From: Arthrobacter sp. OV608
Lineage (GTDB): Bacteria > Actinomycetota > Actinomycetes > Actinomycetales > Micrococcaceae
Reading direction: 5' to 3'
DNA: 64,000 nt
NCBI GenBank assembly: GCA_900110595.1
Contig: FOEZ01000011.1
Location: forward strand, 1 to 64,000
Part shown: positions 36,393-44,213 of the stretch, piece after piece
Layout of the letters: the number at the start of each line of letters is the position of its first letter
How positions within the stretch are numbered: position 1 is the first letter of the stretch
Notes under the pieces: model-generated
Databases searched by the model: none
Told to the model about the DNA's origin: nothing
Seen by the model: the letters and a program-made list of their open reading frames with translations, nothing else
Translations under genes and position numbers: made by a program

Positions 36393-37652
36393 CTAACCGG
36401 GCGCACAGCCGGCTGCGACCTGTTCGTTCTCAATACTCGCCAGTTGCGCCCTCAGTCCGCGCAGGCGGCGTGCCAACGCGGCAGCCTCGCGACGTGCCGT
36501 GAACGGATCGGACCAGTCAACCGCGTCCAGGTCCGCTTGGACTTCGGCGGCCTCCCGGCGCACAGCAGTGTACTGTCTGTGCAACTGGGTGCAGACAGTT
36601 CCCTGCGTACTGCCGACGGCCACGGGCAGACGGGGTGTGCGGGTGCCAAACCAGACGACCATTTCGTGGACCATCTGCCAGGCGAAGCCGAATTCCCCTG
36701 CGCCGGCGGGGGCGGAAATCCTGAAGGTGAACGAGGCGGTCCCATCGGGAGCAACAGAAGATCCACCGGGCAATTCCACTCTGCTCAGACCCCACGTCAG
36801 GGAGTCCTGGGGCGCCTGGCTGCCCAACCTGTACCCCTGGCCCGGCGTCCAGGTGGTCGACCCCCGGTTCAGGGCGTTCACCGTCACGGTCGCTTGTTCT
36901 CCTGCCTCCATGCGGACCGGTGGGACCACCGCAATGGACGTCACGGCGTCGTCAATGTAAGCGTGCGCCGGATCCTTGAAAACGTAGGGCACACGGAAAA
37001 AGCCTCGAACTGTCCCGGCCCGTGCTCCGTCGCCGTCAGTGGCATTCGTCGATATTGTCTTCGCCGGGCGCGGGGCGCTGTCATCGATGGTAATGGTGCG
37101 GTCGTCCATGCCCGGCCTGTTGCAGTCATAAACAAACAACGTTAGTTCGGTCCCTGAGCGCTCGTACCCGTAAACGAGCTCAACATGGTTATCGAACACC
37201 GCCCACGGTGCGAACGATTCCACAAGGATGACCCCGATAGGGCACAGCACCCCGGCATCAATGTCGTCCGTCACGGCCGTACATTCCGCCACTGTGGCAG
37301 CGAAGAGACCGGGTCCGCGCAGCACGGTCCCGTGATCCAGAGCCTGGGTGGAGGCCAGCCACCGGGCCACTATGTCCGGGCTGTTGAAACTGTCTATGAG
37401 GCGGCTCATGATGTATCCGGCGAGGGCAACGGGGATACGCTGCGAATTCCTCCCCTGCAGCTGGGGCGTTCCGGCCTCGAAGATGTCCCGGGCGAGAAAG
37501 GACATTCCGCCGCATAGACCGAAACTGGTTGCATCGACATTGATCGTCGGCAACCCCGGCAGCTGAATCGTGAGGTTCGTTCCTGTGGGCCACGGGCTGT
37601 TCCGGAACAGGGGCGCGTGGGTCGACGGCTTGAAGCCTGGCACGAACGGCAT
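36393..37652 (-). CDS. Papain-like cysteine-protease-fold protein with Nbr1-FW domain (candidate effector)
   Basis: 419 residues from ATG 37652 with GGAGGAG. The first about 190 residues have a papain-like order: Cys47 in FGLCGGMSFLARD, His156 in DNHVELVYGYE, and Asp176/Asn178 in LFVYDCNRPG. Residues about 245-345 are an Nbr1-FW Ig-like domain (GYRLGSQAPQDSLTWGLSRV, FGFAWQMVHEMVVWFG), and the C-terminus is a short coiled coil. There is no signal peptide, so export would need a special route such as an eCIS. The catalytic assignment is by motif order only. Confidence 0.65.
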   Translation of the reverse strand: MPFVPGFKPSTHAPLFRNSPWPTGTNLTIQLPGLPTINVDATSFGLCGGMSFLARDIFEAGTPQLQGRNSQRIPVALAGYIMSRLIDSFNSPDIVARWLASTQALDHGTVLRGPGLFAATVAECTAVTDDIDAGVLCPIGVILVESFAPWAVFDNHVELVYGYERSGTELTLFVYDCNRPGMDDRTITIDDSAPRPAKTISTNATDGDGARAGTVRGFFRVPYVFKDPAHAYIDDAVTSIAVVPPVRMEAGEQATVTVNALNRGSTTWTPGQGYRLGSQAPQDSLTWGLSRVELPGGSSVAPDGTASFTFRISAPAGAGEFGFAWQMVHEMVVWFGTRTPRLPVAVGSTQGTVCTQLHRQYTAVRREAAEVQADLDAVDWSDPFTARREAAALARRLRGLRAQLASIENEQVAAGCAPG

Positions 37653-37671
37653 GATTTCTCCTCCGGAGATT

Positions 37672-37686
37672 ACCGTAAATTACGGT
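37672..37686. promoter_or_regulatory. Palindrome in front of the papain-like gene
   Basis: ACCGTAA-A-TTACGGT, two perfect 7-base arms, lies 20 bases before the ATG at 37652, just upstream of its GGAGGAG. It could be an operator or a small RNA hairpin controlling translation. Confidence 0.4.
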
Positions 37687-37722
37687 GTCGGTCCTGTTGA
37701 TTTGTCTGTACAGCGCATCTCG

Positions 37723-38144
37723 TCAACGCCCCGCGAAGCCGGCGGTGTTGCCCACCATGGTCCAGTTCAGTTGGCCGTTGGTGACTGTGCCGAGCCACCA
37801 GTTATCGTCGCCGGGGTAATAGGTCGCCGGGGTTATAGAACACCGGATCCTGCGTCCAATCCCAATAGTGCAAGGACAGCTGAGGGGTTGACCTGCCGGA
37901 GCAACTGCTCAAATCTCTTAACAAGCTCTCTGGGCCAGGGTAGAAACGCCGGTCCGTTGTGGACATGCGTTGCCTGGTGGACTTCGTCCTGTTTGAACCA
38001 CCAACTGACGCCGCCTGGTACGCCGTCTCCCCTATTGCCCGGATAAAACCTTCTGTTCAGTTCAAGAAATGCGTCGCGCAGGAGAGCTCTTTCACTGGGA
38101 TCAACCGAAGCAATGTTGCCTCGGATTCCGTCGCCGAGTGGCAT
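37723..38144 (-). pseudogene. Tyrosinase-like protein, frameshifted and lacking a copper ligand
   Basis: ATG 38144 (MPLGDGIRGNIASVDPSERA) with AAAGGGAA. The CuA region is recognisable (VHQATHVHNGPAFLPWPREL, VKRFEQLLRQVNP), but the FLPWHR His is Pro here. One frameshift near 37880 leads to LHYWDWTQDPVFYNPGD, and another near 37825 to YYPGDDNWWLGTVTNGQLNW, ending at 37723. The CuB half is gone. First gene behind box g. Confidence 0.6.
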
Positions 38145-38275
38145 TTTTGTTTCCCTTTCGATTAGGCCGGGCGCCCTAACTACCGGTGCAGCGCCAGGAG
38201 CCCAGAAACTGTGGTTTTCCGGTGTCGATGGCGGCGTCCCTGGGTCCACGCTGAAAGCCAGTTATCGGATGATCA

Positions 38276-38308
38276 CACGATATAAGCTGAGTGTTACTGG
38301 AGCGTTAC
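38276..38308 (-). promoter_or_regulatory. Tandem GTAACG/GTAACA box g
   Basis: Minus strand GTAACG (38308-38303) and GTAACA (38297-38292), 11-base period. A TA-rich TATATC follows after about 7 bases instead of the 10-base spacing seen elsewhere. It precedes the run of same-strand genes from 38144 to 32535 (tyrosinase-like, papain-like, 905-residue and membrane protein). Confidence 0.5.
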
Positions 38309-39050
38309 CCTCTATACGCCAGGGCCGCCTCGCCTTGGTAGCGCAAGCCGCCACTTTTGCCACCGGCTAAGCCCTGCCATGATGCCGCCCACCTTGGGCT
38401 GCCCTGTCGGAGCTACCAGCTTGGCCGAACCAGGTGGGCTTGGTTCTACGGCGGTGCCTCCAGGCAGTCCTTCCAAGAGTTCCTGCGCCCTTTCATCCCC
38501 TATCTAGTTGCGATCGGCGAAACAGCGCTGAGCCCCTACCGGACTTGCGCGGCCCCTGCAGCGCGCGTCAAAGAAACTCCGCGGACGTTTGTCGGGACGC
38601 CAGTATGCCGTCCGGTCATCGGCTCTAAGTGATGGATGTTGGGGCTGGGATGTCGTCGCAGTTGCCTTGATCAAGCGACAGCCGCGGCAACGCCATAAAT
38701 CAAATATCAGTGTTGGCACTGTCAACACCCTCCTTGGCACGCCAAACGCCCCAGCAGCACCCTCCCGATCACCCGCGAAGGGCCGCCATGAAGCTCCGAA
38801 AGGAAAAGTCTGCGAGGTCATGTTGTCCCCGCTCCCCGGCCCATGAATAGGTTTAAGCCACAACCGGCTGACTCAACATAACCGGAACGAGGAACCGCAA
38901 GAACTCACTCACAGCAGGCGGAAGGCCCACCAGCCAGGGACTTGAACCCGCCACCCCACATACCTAAATAGGCTCCGCGGCAGCCGGGCCAAACCCGGCC
39001 AACCAACCGTCAGAGGGACGCCACCACAAGCCATGTCAACACGTTAAAGC
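38309..39050. other. Non-coding stretch with att-type palindrome and a tRNA T-arm-like scrap
   Basis: No gene is supported. At 38710-38728 GTGTTGGCA-C-TGTCAACAC is an imperfect copy of the palindrome found in the att-like modules, without the tRNA core beside it. At about 38931-38958 the minus strand reads as a T-loop (TTCAAGT) and part of an acceptor, but the T-stem pairs poorly, so it is at most another fossil att or tRNA end. Confidence 0.4.
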
Positions 39051-39071
39051 AAAAACCCCTCTGACGAGGGG
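39051..39071 (-). terminator. Rho-independent terminator next to att core 3
   Basis: On the minus strand CCCCTC-GTCA-GAGGGG (39071-39056) followed by TTTTT (39055-39051). It lies 7 bases beyond the tRNA-3'-end core at 39078-39100, exactly where the terminator of the original tRNA gene would be. Copies 1 and 2 lack it. Confidence 0.7.
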
Positions 39072-39077
39072 ATATGC

Positions 39078-39211
39078 TGTGCCCGAGGTGGGACTCGAAC
39101 TACCTTCCAGCCCTCGTAAAGACCGGGAACCTGCGAGAACATGCGGAATCCGAGGCAGTCCAACCGATTTGCGACCTGCTCCACGGCGAAAGTGTGGACA
39201 TTGTGCACACC
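39078..39211. repeat. att-like module, copy 3
   Basis: Core 39078-39100 is identical to the other two. The right flank shares TACCTTCCAGC and AACATGCGGAATCC with copy 1 and ends in GTGTGGACA-T-TGTGCACAC (39192-39210). Unlike the others it has a tRNA-type terminator on its left, so it is the likely original chromosomal end. The complete tRNA must lie outside this window. Confidence 0.65.
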
Positions 39212-39276
39212 CTCATTGGCCCTGAAATGGGTCCCACAGGCGGGCCGGCGCGCCCGCCCCGGTACGCCTAGGCGGG

Positions 39277-39480
39277 CTAACCGGCTGGTGCCACAACGTC
39301 CTCCAGCACTGACCTGTCGAAAAAACGGATCTCGCCCGTTGCCTCGAAGAACACAGGAACTACTGATGTGCTCAGGTCTTTGGACGTTTCATAGATTTCA
39401 GCCGCACCCCCGTGCTTCCTCGCAATTGTTCCCACCAGCTCGGTACCGCGAACCCGAACAGTTCGATATTTGTAGCTCAT
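39277..39480 (-). CDS. Small hypothetical protein
   Basis: 67 residues from ATG 39480 with AAGGGG. MSYKYRTVRVRGTELVGTIA, then GGAAEIYETSKDLSTSVVPV and a charged end. Compact alpha/beta composition and a good ribosome binding site support a real gene. Family not recognised. Confidence 0.55.
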   Translation of the reverse strand: MSYKYRTVRVRGTELVGTIARKHGGAAEIYETSKDLSTSVVPVFFEATGEIRFFDRSVLEDVVAPAG

Positions 39481-40370
39481 CGTGACCCCTTCGTCGATTA
39501 GGGCACACCCTACCCCTTGGGAGTGCCGCTTCGGCGGGTTGGCTCCTATCGCGCCAACACCATTGGTAGCGGCCAGCTTCGGATCACTTCTCCATGAATG
39601 CAGCGGAAGCATGGAACTGCACTGGAGTCCTTACAAATACTGGGAGAGTCCACAAAAACGTGATCCGAGCCGATACGCGACCAGTGGGAGCCAAACCGAG
39701 CTAAAGGCGTCGACAGCGACCGCATTTTCCGGCGCAGCGGCCCTGACGTCGTGGCGCTGAGGCCGTGAATAGTCATCACCGCAATCGAAGCCGCCCGCGA
39801 ACCAAAACATCGATCTGCCGCTGTCGCAGCAGAATTATCTGCCGTACTCATGGGCAGGCCTGACGTCCACGAGGGCATCCACGCTTCCGTCCCCTCTCTC
39901 AAGGAAACCGGCCCCCGTCACCGCAGGCACCCGCGAGCCAATAGGGATCAAACAGCCTCGGGGCGAAACACGTCCATAACTCTGTGGCCGGCCAGGAGTG
40001 ACCTAGCATGGGCGGGAACAACGAAAGAGGCGCCCCGCGAACGGAATGATGCCGAAGTCATGCTGCTTCGTTCCTTCGCTTCGATACACAGGTGGAAGTT
40101 GTATCGCTGCTTGTCATTCTGATATGCCCCATGATCGCTGGGCGGGTCCTCCACGCAACCAGGGCGCTACCGCGCCGACCCCGGAATCGAAAACTTCTCC
40201 GTAGACATCGTGGAAGCAGTCCCCGCGGATGAGGTTTTCGCCCCGGCGCCGGTTCCCCAAGTTGCACTCCGGCCGCTCAGCCCAGCGGGTGGTCCCCTAC
40301 CAGAACGACGCCCACAACCAACAACCGCACAAACCACGACAACACAAAGGGTGAAGGGAGAACCGGGATC
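39481..40370. other. Long stretch without a convincing gene
   Basis: Several open frames exist on both strands (for example a 118-codon minus-strand frame at 39902-39546), but none shows a recognisable domain and codon use is erratic. The right end (40160-40350) contains a coding-like piece (ENFSVDIVEAVPADEVFAP) that may be the tail of a lost gene just upstream of the DUF4192 remnant. Confidence 0.35.
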
Positions 40371-41205
40371 ATGGAAAAGCTCACGATCACAACACCATCA
40401 GATGTCCTCAGCTTCATCGGCCACACCCTGGGCTTCTGGCCACAGGAAAGCCTGGTCTGCATCACTCTCAACGAGAACAGCATCGGGGCGACCCTGCGGA
40501 TCGACCTCCCCCAACAGACTGGTCAGGAACTTCCTTACGCTCGCACCGTCGCCCACTACCTCACCAACGACACCAACGCCACATCCATCCTCTTCGCTGT
40601 CTACACCAGCGAACCAGCCCAGCCTGGGCAGGCCAGGCCGCAGGCCGGCACCAGTCGCCGCTCTCACCGGTGTCCTTGCCGAACAAGGCATCACCATCCG
40701 GGACGGACTCTTCGTCGGAGACGAAACCTTCTCCCCCTATGACGGCGAACCCGGCACCAGCTTCGCCCTGCCCGTCAACTCCACCCAGACCAGCGCCATC
40801 AACGCCGAATTCATCTACCGCGGCAGCTACATCGAACCCACCGACCGGATCACCCTCCCCACCACCGGCCAGGCAGAAGCGAAAGCGACCGCCGTCGAAC
40901 ACCACATGGAAACCATCGCCTCCCAACCAACGGGCGACGCGCTCCAGAACGGCAGGAAACTCTGGGCAGACATTCTCGACTCCGCGTCCTTTCCGAGCGA
41001 AGAGGACTGCCATGCCCTGGTGGCGAACCTGCAGTTCCCGGCAATCCGAGACCGGCTCATCGCCGACATCCCAGGCGTGGACGAACCTATGCAGCAGATC
41101 CTGTTCGCCCAAACCGAAGCCGCCCCGAAATGGTCACGCATCGAATGGGCACAACAACTCCTCCTGCACGCCTACACACGCACCAGCGCAGAACTGCCGT
41201 GGATC
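40371..41205 (+). pseudogene. DUF4192 protein, frameshifted and truncated by a rearrangement
   Basis: ATG 40371 (MEKLTITTPSDVLSFIGHTL, GFWPQESLVCITLNE) begins a DUF4192 protein. Near 40640 the frame changes and the match continues (VAALTGVLAEQGITIRDGLF, FALPVNSTQTSAINAEFIYR, ALVANLQFPAIRDRLIADIP, WAQQLLLHAYTRTSAELP). It ends at about 41205, where the sequence switches to the antisense of an M20 peptidase gene. DUF4192 has no known biochemical role. Confidence 0.65.
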
Positions 41206-41861
41206 TGCTGGCCGGGTTCCAGCTGCTGCCGGGCAAGGCCGATAGCGGTCAGCGCCACTGTCAGGGCATCCAGGGCGTTGATACCCTCGTGCGGGCTGGC
41301 AGAGGCATGCGCGGCACGCCCCTCATATCTGACGGCGAAGCCGGAGCAGGCGAACGGGTGCATTTCGGATTCGTCCACGTTCCCAGGGTGGATCATCATC
41401 GCGGCGTGGGTGCCATCAAAATCGCCTTGTTCGAGCATGACGATCTTGCCGCCGCCGTTTTCTTCTGCCGGGGTGCCCAGCAGCCGGACGGTGAGGTCCA
41501 GCTCATCGGCGAGTGGCGCCAGTGCAATAAGGGCACCCAGTGCGGATGAGGCGATGATGTTGTGTCCACAGGCGTGGCCTACACCGGGCAATGCGTCGTA
41601 TTCGGCGCAGATGGTCAGGACCAAAGTCCCGGTTCCCGCCTCGGCGCATGCCGCGGTCGGAAGTTTCCCCAGGCCATGGGCAACCCGGACGTTGGGCACG
41701 GCGCGCAGTTCCTCTACCAGCCAGGCAGAGGCCTTGACCTCTTCCCAGCCGGTTTCAGGATTGTCGTGCAGTCTGTGGCTGAACGCCAGAACGCGGTCCA
41801 GCTCAGCGGCCAGGGCAGCCTCTGCCCTGGCTTTGAGACCGTCGGCCGTCCCCGTGGTCAT
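41205..41861 (-). pseudogene. M20-family amidohydrolase, C-terminus lost
   Basis: ATG 41861 overlaps the TGA of the aminotransferase gene (ATGA). The N-terminal part matches M20D-type peptidases with metal ligands in CAEYDALPGVGHACGHNI, plus TPAEENGGGKIVMLEQG and RAAHASASPHEGINALDA. The match stops at QQIHG near 41205; seven foreign residues precede the stop at 41172. About 215 of some 390 residues remain, including most of one metal site but not the full dimerisation and catalytic core. Confidence 0.75.
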
Positions 41862-43102
41862 GCTGCCGGCCCCTCGGCCTTGGCAGCCTCGGCGGCCTGG
41901 GTGAAGACTTCGCCGAGGATGGCCCCGCCCTCACGAATCTGCTCGATGGTGGGCAGGCAGAAGGACAGTCGCAGCTCGTTGTGGCCTTTGCCGTTGGTGT
42001 AGAAGGCAGTGCCCGGAACGTAAACGACGCCGCGCTCAATGCACTCGTGCACCAAGGCGTCGGTGTCGATGCCCTCCGGAACGGTTACCCACAGGTAGAA
42101 GCCGCCACTGGGACGGTTCCAGGTGGTGCCGTTGGGCATGACCTGCTCGAGGGTCTCCAGCAGGGCGAGGAATTTCTCCTGGTACAGGCCGCGGTATTCC
42201 GCCAGCTTGTCCTGCCAGGCCGGGTTGTCCAGGTAGGAGTTGAGCAGCATCTGGTTGAATACCGGCGGGTTGAGCAGCGTGGTTTCGGAGGTGTTGATGA
42301 AGTGCTCGAAGAGGGAAGCGGGCGGCAGGACCCAGCCGAGGCGCAGGCCGGGGGCGATCATCTTGGAGAAGGAGCCGAAGTACATGGTGATGTCCGGGAA
42401 GTCCGGCTGGATGGCCGGCAGGGTCTGCCCGTCGAAGCCGAGCAGCCCGTAGGGGTTGTCCTCGAAGATCAACAGCCCGTTGTCGCGGCAAATTTGGCCG
42501 ATCCTGCGGCGGCGCTCGGCTGAGAGGTTGACGCCGCCCGGGTTCTGGAAGTTCGGAATGGTGTACAGGCCCTTGGCGGTCCGGCCCGAAGCGCTGACCC
42601 TGGCAATGGCCTGCTCCAGCTCTTCAGGGATCAGGCCGTCAGCGTCGATGGAAATGTGCACGATTTCTGCCTGGTAGCCGCTGAAGACGGCCATGCCGCC
42701 GGCGTAGGACGGCGCCTCTGCAAAGATAACATCGCCGGGATTTACCAGTATGCGGGCCGCCAGGTCCAGGGCCTGCTGGCTGCCGGCGGTGACCACCACC
42801 TGGTCCGGTTCTGCCGTGATCCCTTCCAGCTCCATGAGCGAGGTGATGTGCTTGCGTAGCGCCGGAAGGCCTTGGCTTGCACCGTATTGAAGGGCTACTT
42901 GACCGGTCTCCGCGAGGATCTTCTGTGCGGAGACGGCCAGCTGGTCGAACGGCAGGGCACCTAGGTAGGGGGCGCCGTTCGCGAACGAAATCATGCCTGG
43001 ACGCTGGGCGGCACGGAAAACTTTGCGCACCTCCGAGGGGCGGGCGGACCGCACTCGATTGGCCAGGGCTGCTTCGGCGGTGACTTCCGCGGCTACGGGC
43101 AT
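41858..43102 (-). CDS. PLP-dependent aminotransferase, class I/II (LysN/Aro8-like)
   Basis: 414 residues from ATG 43102 with AAAGGA. Fold-type I: substrate-arm region with GMISFANGAPYLGALPFDQL, PLP contacts VTAGSQQALDLAARILV and EAPSYAGG, Asp/Tyr pair in NPGGVNLS and FEDNPYGLL, Schiff-base Lys in YFGSFSKMIAPGLRLGW, carboxylate-binding Arg in ELRLSFCLP. No N-terminal GntR domain, so not a MocR regulator. Coupled to the broken M20 gene, which suggests an amino-acid or conjugate degradation pathway now crippled. Confidence 0.88.
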   Translation of the reverse strand: MPVAAEVTAEAALANRVRSARPSEVRKVFRAAQRPGMISFANGAPYLGALPFDQLAVSAQKILAETGQVALQYGASQGLPALRKHITSLMELEGITAEPDQVVVTAGSQQALDLAARILVNPGDVIFAEAPSYAGGMAVFSGYQAEIVHISIDADGLIPEELEQAIARVSASGRTAKGLYTIPNFQNPGGVNLSAERRRRIGQICRDNGLLIFEDNPYGLLGFDGQTLPAIQPDFPDITMYFGSFSKMIAPGLRLGWVLPPASLFEHFINTSETTLLNPPVFNQMLLNSYLDNPAWQDKLAEYRGLYQEKFLALLETLEQVMPNGTTWNRPSGGFYLWVTVPEGIDTDALVHECIERGVVYVPGTAFYTNGKGHNELRLSFCLPTIEQIREGGAILGEVFTQAAEAAKAEGPAA

Positions 43103-43522
43103 GATCGTTCCTTTCAGAGCGGGAATGGGATGCTCCATTCAGTATTGCGCGCCTTACATATGCTGTCTAAGACCGAAAAGGAGCGTTTAGCATGCTCCTT
43201 CGGCATACTCGGGGCCGGGGCTTCGACTAAGGCAATCTCCCATCAAACGCGGGCTACGTTTCTGCCGTCCTGGAAATCATCCAGGCAATCATCCGGCTCA
43301 CCCCTCATATCAAGGGCGTCATCCGCTACGCCCAGGCGAAAGCCACTCACAGGAAAAATCGCCCGCGCCGCTAGTGCACAGGTGCCGCCGATGCCGCCGG
43401 CCCCCGCGAACGGGGCACCAGAAGGGCGGGAACGCCCCGGCCCAGGGAGAGCGGCCGAGCCAGGGCGGGTGCCCGTCGCACCTGACCCCACCGAAATAGG
43501 GACCGAGGCGCGTCGGGTCAAC
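43103..43522. other. Intergenic stretch, one coding-like scrap
   Basis: No full gene. On the plus strand at about 43250-43374 a frame reads VSAVLEIIQAIIRLTPHIKG and ends in a basic tail (HRKNRPRR) and a stop. It looks like the end of a small helical protein whose start is missing. The rest is GC-rich without features. Confidence 0.35.
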
Positions 43523-44212
43523 CTAGGAGCGAATAGGGAAAATTGAAGTGTCCAGACCGCCAGCGAGCAGCACCCGATAGGGGATGATGTTCCAATGCTT
43601 TCTGCGAATCGAAGCCGTTATTGATAGTCGTCCTTCGACCGCAATCCCCGCTGGCGATCGTACGACGAGGACGAGCCGGTGCGCGCCCCGGATTTCGTGG
43701 GCGCCCGACCTGCTGAACTCCCAGACGGGGTCAGAACGGAGAAGGTTCAATGCTTCCAGGAAGGTCGCCTCACCGGTCGTCTTTCGGGAGGTGGTCACGC
43801 CAGCTGTGAACACTTTGAGGTCGGCTTTGATGTCGGCGCTGGCGAACATCTCTACAGGGCTACTGACCTTGTCGGGCGTCATCGACCACACAATGGGTGG
43901 TTGCGACGTTTGGGTGGCAGTGAGTTTGACTTGGACCCATACCTTTTCGATCCGCTCTTCTTCGGCGCCTTCAAAGGTAACGGCAAGGTCGGTCATGGTG
44001 TAAGCCACACTGTCTTGTTCGGCGGTAAGAGCGACCAGGGCTGGGTCGCCGGCGGGCAGGATCTGCTCCAGCGGTCGGCAGATTGGTCCGCCTAGGAGGA
44101 TTCTCGATTCGAGGTCACCATCGGGTGCCCGGTTCGGCACACCCTTGGTGATTCGTTCCTCGGAAACCAAAGAGGTTTCGGACCATTCAAGGTCGGGCAA
44201 GTCAATCGGCAT
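43523..44212 (-). CDS. CHAT-linked partner protein (possible protease target or effector)
   Basis: 229 residues from ATG 44212, one base after the CHAT stop (TGA-t-ATG), so clearly co-translated. Beta-rich: LAVTFEGAEEERIEKVWVQV, PPIVWSMTPDKVSSPVEMFA, TAGVTTSRKTTGEATFLEAL, AHRLVLVVRSPAGIAVEGRL. No membrane helix. The central part could be an Ig-like sandwich. Family not recognised. Tight coupling with a caspase-like protease suggests that it is its substrate, adaptor or inhibitor. Confidence 0.65.
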   Translation of the reverse strand: MPIDLPDLEWSETSLVSEERITKGVPNRAPDGDLESRILLGGPICRPLEQILPAGDPALVALTAEQDSVAYTMTDLAVTFEGAEEERIEKVWVQVKLTATQTSQPPIVWSMTPDKVSSPVEMFASADIKADLKVFTAGVTTSRKTTGEATFLEALNLLRSDPVWEFSRSGAHEIRGAHRLVLVVRSPAGIAVEGRLSITASIRRKHWNIIPYRVLLAGGLDTSIFPIRS

Positions 44213-44213
44213 A

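Noticed and set aside
40210..41904. Single 564-codon plus-strand ORF
   Set aside because: It is a chance open frame that joins the second half of a frameshifted DUF4192 gene to the antisense of an M20 peptidase gene. No single protein family covers it.
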